Source of the DNA: Pirellulales bacterium
GTDB taxonomy: Bacteria > Planctomycetota > Planctomycetia > Pirellulales > JAGQOS01
Length of the DNA stretch: 42,397 bases
Assembly (NCBI GenBank): GCA_028289525.1
Contig: JANQPJ010000152.1
Coordinates: 1-42,397, forward strand
Direction of reading: 5' to 3'
Both the position numbers and the translations under genes were made by a program. The stretch's first letter is position 1, and each line of letters opens with the position of its first letter. Shown here one piece after another: positions 25,704 through 35,800 of this stretch. Below the pieces are notes generated by a model, which had not been told where the DNA came from, did no database searches, and saw only the letters and a list, made by a program, of their open reading frames with translations.

Positions 25704-28700
25704 CTAGGGGAAGAGGACGAGGATCAACAACAGGACCGGCGCTTCGCCGGCATTCCATGCGCGCCGCACGGCCAGATAGAGTCCGACGAACATGAGCGCC
25801 AGCCCCACGACACTGGGCGCAAGCCACAACCACCAGACGAGTCCAACGATCGCAACCATCAGGTGCGGCCAGCGCCAGAGCCATTCGCCCATCGTCGCCA
25901 AGTGGCAACCTCTGACGGCGATTCCCAGGCTCGTCGCCAGTCCCAGCACAACAAGCCAACGCCAGAGCCAATCGCCGCGATCAGGCTCGGCATAGTCGAC
26001 CTCGACGACTGGCTGCCAGGCAGTTCCCGGCTCGCTCCACCGGCTGGCCGTTCCTCGATGGAGGTCGCGATATAAGTTTCCCAACTGCGACACGGTACTC
26101 GTCTCGCCTCGCAGCTTCGCATATTGGGCCATGACGCCCAAGCGACGGGCTAGCCGTAGTTGTTCGTCGTGGGCCGTGGTGGCAGTGGTTTGAACCTCTC
26201 TCGAAATCGTCTCACGCCCGGCGGCCGCGATGGCATGGACCAATGCCCGTTCCGAGGCCAAAAAGCGGCGTGCCCAGGGCCAGTACCAACGCTGGATTTC
26301 CTCGGCCGACTGTCGTTGATCAATGTCGGCAGCACGACTCAACAGACGGCCCATCGACTCGACACGTTGACCGGCTGCGGAAACCACTCCAATCTGATCG
26401 CCACGCGACGCCTGAATAGGCCGATATCCGGCCGGCCCAGAAACGGTCCAAAGGCCACGAGTCACCGGAATCGGTTTGCCGTGTGCCCACAACTCCGGCA
26501 CAACCAGACGAACTTGCTGGTCAGCCAGGCGTTCGATTGCTCCGGAAAAGAGCACCGCCACCCGTTGGGGCAGGCGACGAGAAATGGTAGCCACGCGCCA
26601 ATCGCCTGAACCGGCGCGCCGTAGCGAAGCTGGTTGATCGGCCACCATCGCTTGCAAGAGTTCAAACTGTTTGGGAAACCGAATCCGGCACTCGGCCAAA
26701 CCGGCCGGCTCTAGATCGAAGGTCGCCACGGCGTGCATTCGTCCATCGGCCTGCCAGGTGATCGACACATCGGCCAATTCGATCTGGGGTGTGCCAAGCG
26801 TGGCTCCAGACATTTGCGGAACCGCTGAAAAATCACGTCCAAACACCAGGTATGACTCCAGGCGTTGGGGCATCAGCCAGGGCGGCTTGGCCGGCTGTAG
26901 GCCGCGCGTTCGCCAAGTGATTTGTTTTTCGCCAGTCTGCTTGGGCAGCACGACATAACGCTGTACGTTGCCAGGCCCAATCGGCACGATTTCAGGCACA
27001 CGCAACGACTGGCCGGCTTCGAGGTCGAGTGGAAAATTCATCCGAAACGCAACCTTGCCGGCCAGTGCCTGGCGAGGCCGGACGATCAACCGCTGGTGCG
27101 GCTGGCCTGGTAAATCGGCCAACACCGTATCGGCCGCCGGGGCGACCTCCGGCGAATTGGCAAACCAGGCTGGCAAATCGAAATAGATCGCGTCCAAACG
27201 ACCTTGCTCGACCTCGGCTCGATAGTCAACTTCCACTGCCCAACGATCTCCGCGGGGTACCATCCTCGTCACCAAGGTCGACTGAACCTTCGGCTCGTTG
27301 GCCGACACGCGAAATCCCAAGGGCACCGCATCTGGCAGCACCAAGAAGCTGGCCACCCAGCGCCCAGCGGCATGGGCCGGTCGACGCTTGGGTTGGTCGA
27401 GCGACGCCAGGCCGTCGTCCGGCAGATCGACCAACACTTCTGGCAACCGATAAACATTCAACCGCAACGGGCCCAGAAGGCCCTGCGGAGCGACTTCGCC
27501 AGAGGCCGAACGCAACGCAATCTTGGGCACTGTGAACCGTTGGGTCGCTGGCACTGGGATGTTGCCTGTTAAACGCAAACGGTGCGTGCCGGAGAGCGGT
27601 TGCTTGAGAAAGACGGTAAGCGTTCCATCGTCGGTCCGCGACCAGCGCACTGCTTGCTCCGTGCGGTTTTGAGTCACGGAGACCGAATCGACCACCAACT
27701 CTTTAGGAATCGCAAGCATCTGTCGCAAGTAGAACCCTCGTCGGGTTTCAATCGCGACCTCATAGGCCACCAAGGCCGAGCGCCGCCGGAAGCTGAGGGC
27801 CAGCGTTTGTTGAGCGGTCATTTGTGGCGATTGGGGCCAGGTGGCGAGCGTCCAACCAACCGTCTGGCTGTCGAGCGCATAGGCTCGCTGAGGCGGCTGA
27901 TGCTCGATGCCCCAATGCCCAAAAAATTCCATCACATCGGTCGGCTGCAGCTTTCCTTCGGCCGCCTTGACCTCGGATTCCAATGACTTGTCGACCGAGA
28001 CGCCCAACAAGCGTTCGGTGGTCGCAGTATCGAGCAGACGCAAGAAAGGCAACGACAACTTGCCAACCCCGGAAACACCACGCAACAGCCAACGTCCCTC
28101 GAACACCACTTGATCTTGGGCCGGGCGTTTCAATTCCCAAACGTAGGTTGTACGCACGCCGGGGATGGTTTCGATCAGCCGCACTGGTGCATCGGGCGGC
28201 GCCGGCAACAACCGCAAACGCGGATCGGCCTCGATGCGCAAACGGGTTAGCTCTCCCTGAGAAACGCGCAGCTTGAAACGCGCCGAAAGCACCACGGTTC
28301 CAGGCCGAACGTCTAGCCACAGTAGCTGGAGCGCGTCGAATCGGAGCGCCTGGGTCGCACCGTGGGGGGCAACGGCCCAATCGGCCTGAATTCGTTTGGC
28401 GCTGCCCAATCGGCCGCGCAACATGCCGGCGGCGCGATCGAGTCGCACAGCACCGGCAATCCCCGGCAGCCGCGGCTGACTCTGCCCGACGGCTGCTTCC
28501 ACCGCAATCGTCGACGAAGGCAAACGCGGCACCCGAAAATCAACCCGAGTTCCGGTGGGAGTCGCGAGAAGCTTCGGGCGAAATTGAATGGTTACCCGAT
28601 GTTCCCCAGACGGCTGGCCAGGCAATTCACAATAACCACCTTCGACGTCCCATGCCAACGGCTGGTCGCGCCCGTCGACTTGAGCCACCAGTGGCCGGTG

Positions 28701-31700
28701 AGCCAAATCGCGCGGATCGAGCGCGATCCGAATAGGACGGTTGCGATGGAGCACTGTGATCGAAAACACCGCCCGCGCCTGAACCATCTGGGGCGCGTCT
28801 TCGTCCATCCCACGCACCAAACGTAACCGGTAGTCGGCCGCCGTCAACAACCAACCTCGAGGGACGCCGCTCACCGTTTCGGCGCGTCGGGTAAGATCGT
28901 GCAACAGCGACTCTGGCACCTGATACATGCCGCCGGTCGGCTTCCGATCGTCGTCGATGGGAATAAAGACACGATGAATTTTCACTTCAGGACGCATCTG
29001 GTCGCTGGCTTGGACTGGTTCGGGCACCGTCTGCCCAAAGACCGCTTCGGGGGCGATGCTCAACAACAAGGCCAAGCTGGCCGTAGTGGCCGGCAGCTTG
29101 CGTCTGCCGGAGTCGTGCAAAGCGATCGCTTGAAGCGCCAAGGCCGCCAGACTTCCCAGCACCGCGCCCGTGGCGATCGGCGCATAAATCACCGGCATCG
29201 CCAGGGCAAGCGTTCCACTAGCCGCTAAAGCCAACCACCCCAGGCGCGCCTGACGACGACTACCCCACAAGACCATCGCAAAGGCGAACAAAAAACTCGC
29301 GCCGCTCAATGCTTGAATCGCGACCCGATCGACCACTTGGACCGTGGTGGTCTCAGGCGACCAATCGGCCACCCGAAACGCATTCCAGCCCTGCCGGGGC
29401 AACCGGGGAATGCCAGTGCTGGTCCACGGCAACTTGACCAACCCACCGGCCTCGTTCCAATCGGCCACGGCGACCCAAGGCCGGTCGGGCGTCGTTGCCA
29501 AATGGCCTTGTTTTCCGGACGCTTCGAACGCATAGGCCGCGACCTCTGGCAACAACGGGGCGCGGTTTGCGCGCGTCGCCGCTTCTACCTCGGTCGTCAA
29601 CACGACGGCCCCCGGCGCCACCAGCAACGCGAGTTTTGCACGCTGCAAAATTTCAACGGCCTGCTGCAGACTAGGGCCGTGGACATCCTGCCATGGGACC
29701 AAGCCTTCCGGCAAAATCTCACCGGCGGCTAAACTTTGCTCATCGACCAACAGGGGCTCCCAAACCGCCGTCCTCCGCGGACCGACGGTTTGCAACGACT
29801 CGGCCATTTCCAGCCACGCTCCCCAGGTTAGCTGGCGACCGGAATCGTCGGCCGGCAATGCCTGCCCGAGTCGTTCCAAAAGCGCCCGCACCCATGCTCG
29901 ATCGCGCTCGGCCGCTGGCTCGACGCTGAACATCGTCGACCAATCGGTCAAACGTCCTGGATGAAACGGCAACGAAGCGGTACGGGCTAGCGGACCAAAA
30001 ATCCGCTCCCGCCAGGGGACCGACTCTAGCCACGAAGCGTCTGCCGAGCGAACGGTATATCCCGACGGCACCCAGAGCGTCCATTGCCTGCGAATCACCG
30101 GCAAGTCGATCTGAGGGACCAAGGGACGTTCGGAGCGCGTGAGCGAGCCGGCCAACTGCTCGGTTTCATAGCGGACCACTAACTGAGGAAAACGTTCGCC
30201 GGTTGGCAGTGGAATTGCAATTTCGCGCTGACCGCCCAAGTGCTGCGTCGGTTTGACCAGGGTTCCGTCGAGCCACGCCGAGCGGAAGCGCAATTCCGCT
30301 GGCCAGCTTAAGCGGACTTGGCGATGCCCTATGTTTTCAATCGCGTAACAAGCCGAGTGAATCGCTTTGCCGTCACGCGCATATTGCGACTGCACGTCAC
30401 AGTTCCACACCCAGGCAGAACTGCCTGGGGACACGTGCGACCGGCGCTGGACACGGATTGCGACCGGGGCTCCCTGCAAGGCGTCACGAGCCGGCTCATA
30501 GCGAAACACCATCCTCGCAGCGGTGGTTTTTTCGTCGGCCCAGGGCTCGGGGGGAATCGGCTCTAAACGCTCATTGGCCAGCCCGACGGCAAACCGGCGA
30601 CCGGCCATCACTGAGACTGTGGCCGATTGGCTGGCCGCCTGCGGCAAGCCGGCTAACCCGATCGCCATGGCCGGCTTGACCGGCACGGTGCAAGTAGCAC
30701 GAATCTCAAATGGAACACTGCGCGCTTGGCGGAGCACAATCTCCCAGGTCTCGCCCTGCGGCGAGGCCTCTTCGGTTCCTTCGGCCACCAGAATCCGTTG
30801 GGCGGAAAGCTGGGGTTCGCCATCGGTGGCCAAGGTCCAGCGCCAGGGGTTTGCCCGACGCTGAGTAAAGTGAACCAAGAGTCGGTCGATGCGGCTTTCG
30901 ATCGGCGTACAGCGAATCACCAGGGATTCGGTCAACGAGTCGTTCTCAACCTGGGCCTCAAGCGCCAGAGCAGCCTCATAACGAGCCCCAGCGGTTACCA
31001 GGCGAAACGCCAGACGCCGCGTGTCAGCCCCATGATCGAACAACATGCCGCTCCAGGGCCCATTGAGCAACTCGACGGTTTCAACCTCCAAGGTCGCCGG
31101 ATCGACTTGCAAGAGCCGCTCGTCCCCTTCGCTGGCCAGGCGATAAGGATCGCTCGCGCGGACCAACAACCAATCGGCGGCCAGTTGAGCCTGCTGGAAA
31201 TCGAGCATCCGTAATCGCAAGGCAGGCAACAATTCGTCGAGATTGCTACGCCGTAGATGCCCTCGGGCAACAATTTTGAGCGTTCGACCGACCGCGAGCC
31301 CCTTGGCCAAACGAATCGCCACTTCGCCTGATCCGTCCTTCCCGCGCCGCATGCTCCAGTCGGCAATCGCCTCCTCTGGCACGCTGGTAATGGAGTCGAT
31401 GATCCAATCTTGAGGAAATTTGGCGTCTAGGGTGAACTGCGGAGCGCCGTCAACAGTCAGCTGAGCGGTCATTTGACCGACCACTTCGCTGGCCCCGACT
31501 TCAATGGTCGTTCCCTGGCGCACCTGAAGCTTGGTCTCGTCGCGGCGCACCACCACTTGAACCTGACAGTCCTCTTGGAACTGCTGCAACTCGATCAACT
31601 CACCCAATCGCGGCTCAGGCAAACGCAAGGTTCTCGTTTGCGTGCAGCCCTGGGTATCAAGCTGTTCGAGCACCAAAGGGCGAGGGATCATCATTTCGAT

Positions 31701-32828
31701 CCGCCCTTCCGACCACTTCAGGTCAGGCAGCCGGATCCGTGGCAAGCGCCAAGCGCCTGCGGCAACCGGCGGTGCAATCGCCAGCAAACGAATCGTCTGT
31801 CCCGTCCCAACCAGCGGTTCCGGCAACTGCAATACCACCTGATTCTCGGTCTGCTCGGCAGACGATTCGGCCACCCAGGCAATTTTCTGCTCGCCATAGC
31901 GGGCAGCGACAAGCCTGAGCGTTGGCGCCAGCGAGACGCGAATCGCATGCAGGGGACGCTCGGGATCGTCGATCGCAAATTGGGCCGAAACCTCGACCCC
32001 ACGAGGAGAAAAATCGTACGTGGTCGCTTCCCGCACGGCCGCTCGGGCAGTCGACGCGGCAACCTCCTGACCACGACGAATACGCAACTCAAACTGGGCC
32101 CGTGCCCCGGGCTCTAACCGCCACTGTCGGCGATGGCCGGCAACCGGGCCCACGTCGCTTACCAATCCACCGGCCAATACAGGGCGATCGCCCTCAGGCA
32201 GATTGATCATGATCCGCTGTAGCGGGCAAGGCACCAAGGCCAAATCGTATTGCAAGTCGTCCTGTTGTCCAACGGCTCGCTGCGTCCACTCGATGTGAAG
32301 CTGCCCAGGGTGCTCGACCATCAGGGCCAGCTCTCCGTTCGGCTGGAGGCCCAAACGCGCAGGCTGTCCATCGCTGTCTTGCCAAACAGCTTGTTCGATT
32401 GCTAACCGGCAAGGCCCCAAAGGCAACGACACCGCCCGATCGCCCTGGTGCGAAATTTCCAGCAGCGCCTGACCGATCAAGTTCCCGGCGTCGTCCAAAC
32501 GAGCTTCATATCGGGCCTGAGTAACGCGCGACATGACCAAGTCGGGCACGCCTGCCGCGGCCGCTCGCGCGCGCCGCAAGAGGGCATCGAACTGGTCAGG
32601 CGCGATCGGCAGATACGGCTCCTTGCCGAGTGGCCAATCGTCGATCCGATCGGCCGGCGCGAAAATCCGTCGATACTCGATCTCACGCGGTGCGTGGCTG
32701 GCAGGTTCGGCCGCTTGAGCCCCACACGTGCCAACCAGCCATACTAATCCCACGACAACTTGGCGCGCTAGCCAGCTCAACAGCAGCGGCCGGTGGCCGC
32801 TCGCGAAACGCTTGTCTGGCGTGCTCAT
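25704..32828 (-). CDS. Giant exported membrane protein, two fused paralogous units (B and C)
   Basis: I do not recognise this 2374-residue protein. Unit B has a signal peptide (to about 40, ending AQAAE), a beta-rich ectodomain (50-1165) and three hydrophobic segments (about 1173-1238). Unit C begins with a signal-like hydrophobic stretch (1248-1264), continues as ectodomain (1281-2280) and ends with three to four hydrophobic segments. The units align by eye: REIEYRRIFAPADR with VKIHRVFIPIDDDR; FPQDWIIDSI (471) with IPKELVVDSV (1707); RQWTLWVPSGY (913) with RGLWTVSGPAGY (2125). Its ATG overlaps the upstream stop as ATGA, indicating coupled translation. The N-terminal [13 protein letters not shown] is encoded by a dispersed repeat. 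No catalytic motif was seen; a surface, scaffold or adhesion role is only a guess. Confidence 0.85.
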   Translation of the reverse strand: MSTPDKRFASGHRPLLLSWLARQVVVGLVWLVGTCGAQAAEPASHAPREIEYRRIFAPADRIDDWPLGKEPYLPIAPDQFDALLRRARAAAAGVPDLVMSRVTQARYEARLDDAGNLIGQALLEISHQGDRAVSLPLGPCRLAIEQAVWQDSDGQPARLGLQPNGELALMVEHPGQLHIEWTQRAVGQQDDLQYDLALVPCPLQRIMINLPEGDRPVLAGGLVSDVGPVAGHRRQWRLEPGARAQFELRIRRGQEVAASTARAAVREATTYDFSPRGVEVSAQFAIDDPERPLHAIRVSLAPTLRLVAARYGEQKIAWVAESSAEQTENQVVLQLPEPLVGTGQTIRLLAIAPPVAAGAWRLPRIRLPDLKWSEGRIEMMIPRPLVLEQLDTQGCTQTRTLRLPEPRLGELIELQQFQEDCQVQVVVRRDETKLQVRQGTTIEVGASEVVGQMTAQLTVDGAPQFTLDAKFPQDWIIDSITSVPEEAIADWSMRRGKDGSGEVAIRLAKGLAVGRTLKIVARGHLRRSNLDELLPALRLRMLDFQQAQLAADWLLVRASDPYRLASEGDERLLQVDPATLEVETVELLNGPWSGMLFDHGADTRRLAFRLVTAGARYEAALALEAQVENDSLTESLVIRCTPIESRIDRLLVHFTQRRANPWRWTLATDGEPQLSAQRILVAEGTEEASPQGETWEIVLRQARSVPFEIRATCTVPVKPAMAIGLAGLPQAASQSATVSVMAGRRFAVGLANERLEPIPPEPWADEKTTAARMVFRYEPARDALQGAPVAIRVQRRSHVSPGSSAWVWNCDVQSQYARDGKAIHSACYAIENIGHRQVRLSWPAELRFRSAWLDGTLVKPTQHLGGQREIAIPLPTGERFPQLVVRYETEQLAGSLTRSERPLVPQIDLPVIRRQWTLWVPSGYTVRSADASWLESVPWRERIFGPLARTASLPFHPGRLTDWSTMFSVEPAAERDRAWVRALLERLGQALPADDSGRQLTWGAWLEMAESLQTVGPRRTAVWEPLLVDEQSLAAGEILPEGLVPWQDVHGPSLQQAVEILQRAKLALLVAPGAVVLTTEVEAATRANRAPLLPEVAAYAFEASGKQGHLATTPDRPWVAVADWNEAGGLVKLPWTSTGIPRLPRQGWNAFRVADWSPETTTVQVVDRVAIQALSGASFLFAFAMVLWGSRRQARLGWLALAASGTLALAMPVIYAPIATGAVLGSLAALALQAIALHDSGRRKLPATTASLALLLSIAPEAVFGQTVPEPVQASDQMRPEVKIHRVFIPIDDDRKPTGGMYQVPESLLHDLTRRAETVSGVPRGWLLTAADYRLRLVRGMDEDAPQMVQARAVFSITVLHRNRPIRIALDPRDLAHRPLVAQVDGRDQPLAWDVEGGYCELPGQPSGEHRVTIQFRPKLLATPTGTRVDFRVPRLPSSTIAVEAAVGQSQPRLPGIAGAVRLDRAAGMLRGRLGSAKRIQADWAVAPHGATQALRFDALQLLWLDVRPGTVVLSARFKLRVSQGELTRLRIEADPRLRLLPAPPDAPVRLIETIPGVRTTYVWELKRPAQDQVVFEGRWLLRGVSGVGKLSLPFLRLLDTATTERLLGVSVDKSLESEVKAAEGKLQPTDVMEFFGHWGIEHQPPQRAYALDSQTVGWTLATWPQSPQMTAQQTLALSFRRRSALVAYEVAIETRRGFYLRQMLAIPKELVVDSVSVTQNRTEQAVRWSRTDDGTLTVFLKQPLSGTHRLRLTGNIPVPATQRFTVPKIALRSASGEVAPQGLLGPLRLNVYRLPEVLVDLPDDGLASLDQPKRRPAHAAGRWVASFLVLPDAVPLGFRVSANEPKVQSTLVTRMVPRGDRWAVEVDYRAEVEQGRLDAIYFDLPAWFANSPEVAPAADTVLADLPGQPHQRLIVRPRQALAGKVAFRMNFPLDLEAGQSLRVPEIVPIGPGNVQRYVVLPKQTGEKQITWRTRGLQPAKPPWLMPQRLESYLVFGRDFSAVPQMSGATLGTPQIELADVSITWQADGRMHAVATFDLEPAGLAECRIRFPKQFELLQAMVADQPASLRRAGSGDWRVATISRRLPQRVAVLFSGAIERLADQQVRLVVPELWAHGKPIPVTRGLWTVSGPAGYRPIQASRGDQIGVVSAAGQRVESMGRLLSRAADIDQRQSAEEIQRWYWPWARRFLASERALVHAIAAAGRETISREVQTTATTAHDEQLRLARRLGVMAQYAKLRGETSTVSQLGNLYRDLHRGTASRWSEPGTAWQPVVEVDYAEPDRGDWLWRWLVVLGLATSLGIAVRGCHLATMGEWLWRWPHLMVAIVGLVWWLWLAPSVVGLALMFVGLYLAVRRAWNAGEAPVLLLILVLFP
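32781..32810 (-). repeat. GCGAGCGGCC-type repeat coding for the N-terminus of the giant protein
   Basis: Read on the minus strand the copy is CGTTTCGCGAGCGGCCACC followed by GGCCGCTGCTG, matching the copy at the pyrG 3' end almost exactly. It supplies residues 7-16 of the giant protein, [10 protein letters not shown], that is the basic and first hydrophobic residues of its signal peptide. Confidence 0.88.
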
Positions 32829-35800
32829 CGGTTCGATTCCGTCGGATGCAGCGCGACAGTGGTCGCCGCAGACGATGGGGACGAACCGCCTGACTCGTAG
32901 ACCGACTCCACCGCACTGGGGGTAAGAATCATGCTCGAGATAGGCCCTGAGGCGGGCCGCCGCCGTTTTTGTTGCAACAGCACATATCGCAACAGCCCGG
33001 CCAGTAACACCAACACAACTCCCACGGTCGCGGCTCGACCAACCTGGATTGCCAAGTCAGGCTGACTCACCCCCGCAACCAGCAACAGCATCGCGAGCGC
33101 CACCAAAACGGCCGGCCGACGGGCTACCGGGAGATAGACCAGCAACAGCCCTACGGCCAGGGTAATCCCCGAAATGACAAACAACACGGCCCCGCGGCTG
33201 GCAGTGTGCACTTGCAACACTGGCGGGGAATCGAGTGAGAAAAACAGATATCGAGTGGCCGAGGCCGGAATCTGGCCAGGGGATTTTGCGCCCGCCCAAG
33301 CTTCTAATTGCTGATCGCTCAAGACCGGCCGGCGACTCCAGAGCCAGCTTTCGCGATCCCAAAGATCGAGTTGAGTAAACGACTGGGCCGCCGACAACAC
33401 GGCCTCGCGCGGCGGCAAAACAAGCTGCCAATAGGTTTGGCCATTCCATTGGCTATCCAACATCTGGACTGATGCCAGTTGCAGCGCACCGCGCGGCGGT
33501 TGATCGAACAAATGGTAACGAAGTTCGAGGTGGTGCTGCGTCGCCAAATCGCCCGACGGTAACGACACCACCAGCGTCCCGCTCACCGCTTTGGCAGCTT
33601 GCAACGCCCCGTCTAACAGCACTTCAACTTCATCAGGAGTTACGCCCGAGGGAAGTCGCAAGCGGATTTTCGAGGCGGTCGAGGTAAACCGATAGACTAC
33701 CCGATCTTGACGGGCAGAACCGTTGAGCCAAGTTTGCACCCAGAGCCGATGCACCAACGTTGCCCCGTCATCCGACCGGTCTTCGAGTTCCAAGATCAAC
33801 GGAACCTGGGCCGCTCGTGTTTTGGTCTGCAACACCAGCGACTCGCTACTGCCTGCAGGTCCAGCCAACCAAGCTGCCTGAGAATCGTTTTTGCCTAGTT
33901 TGGTGCGCAACCCGGACTCTGGCTTCACGGTCACTTGGGCCGAAACAAACTGGCCCTCGATCGGAACGACCAGGGGAACCGCTTCGCGCACGGTACTACG
34001 GGGTTCGAGCCTGGGCAACGGGTGTTGATAGCGCACTAGCAGGTTGCAGGTTCCAATGCGAGCCGGGGGCGGCAACGCAACACGCACCATGGTTGCTGGG
34101 CTTGGTTGCTCTTGATTGGCAACCGGTTCCAACAACTTGAACGGCAGGGGGTTGCCTTCGAAGATTAACTCCGCGCGTCCGTCAACCGCCAACCCAGCCG
34201 GCAGTCGTAGGTCGACGTGATCAATCGGTTCATGACGCACTCGATAGACGATGCGTTGCCGGATGTCGGCCGTGGTCTTGCTCACCGCAATTTGGGCATT
34301 GGTCTCAACCGTGATTTCCTGGGGATGGACCGTCATCTGCGCCACAAAACTTGCTTGTTCTGCCTGAGCCCGATAGTAAAGCGGTTCCTGTTGGCGCACT
34401 GGCAATTCGATTTCAGGCGCTACATGCTGTGGTAATAGCCCGACCATCTTGTCGGCTAATGGAACTAGCTCGACATTGTCTGCCGGCTGGACGACCAGCA
34501 TGGCCGGCTCGGAGGAAGTCGCCCTAGGCACTGGCAACACCAACTGGAGGCGCTCGGCATCGGCCTCAACCGGCTGCACCCCGGCCAGTTCTAAAGTGAC
34601 CGGTTGGGTCGAAGGCCGCTTGAGCGGCACAATCAACTCTCCTTCGTCCGTAATCACCACCCCATCTTTATCCACCAGGTGATCCGGTCCGACCTCGACA
34701 TTTTTCCAGCCTTGCATCGCGATCGTAAAGGCAAACACCTTGGCGCCTCGAATCGAATAGCGAAGCTTTCCTTGCAACACGGTCCGATTGGCATCGACAT
34801 GAACCAGATATTCCGGTTCAACCCTAGTTTGCGTGCTTCGCGGAATGACGCGAGCAGGCAGCGAGAAGGGTTGGCTGAAGTATTCAAAAGCGGCCGCCAA
34901 CCGTTCTCGGCTTAACGCCTCGGGCACCTCTTCCACTTGGCGGACGTTGCGCGACTGGCCCCAAAGCACCTGCCAGTCGTCGCGCACCACGACCGCCACG
35001 TGGCCCCATTGCCTCACCGCGTCGACCACCTGAAAACCGGCCATCTCAAGCGTTTTATCGGCCGCGGAAAGATCGAGCGACCGGTCAACGGTAATCCGCA
35101 CCGGCAGCGATTCGCCGGTCGGTTCATCGAGCCGGACCTCGACTTCGCGTCCTCGATCGGCCGCGTTTTCGTCGGCCGCGCTAATTTGCGCAACCGAATA
35201 GCCGTTGTGAACCGTCTGGACCAACGTGGCCTGAGGAGGCAGCCGTACCCGAAACGTATCGAATTGGCCGCCAAAGCTGCGGACCAACAGTCGGGCTTCG
35301 GAACGAATGTTCGGACCGTTCACGCGCACGACAACGTCGCCGGTCGCTTCCAAGGCCGTGGGAGCGGTCGAGCCCTGACGTTCGGCACTATGCCAGGAGA
35401 ATTCTAGTAGACCATCGAGTCCCAGCGCCGAGAACAGGGTATTGTTGCCTTGGGCCTTGGCCGCCTGCAACTGGCCACCTTCGACCAGCCGGCCCACGGC
35501 CTTGGCCATGGCGACCTCCAAAGCCAACTCCGAATGGGTCGCCCGAGGCACCTGAAGCTTTAAGGTCGACAGCTCGCCTTGATGTTCGATGGGCACCAAC
35601 AGTTCGAGTTCCACTTGGTGCAGCGCCTCGTCGGCCTTGGCGTCTGGTTGCTCGTCCGCGCGCAGCCACAACACATAGCCAGCCCCTGGTTCGAAATCCA
35701 GATAGCGCGCGCCCGACTCAGGCTTGGCTAACGGCTTGGCCAACACGGCGCGCTGCATTCCGATCGGCACCCGAACCCAATTGGACCGATGCAAGCGGAT

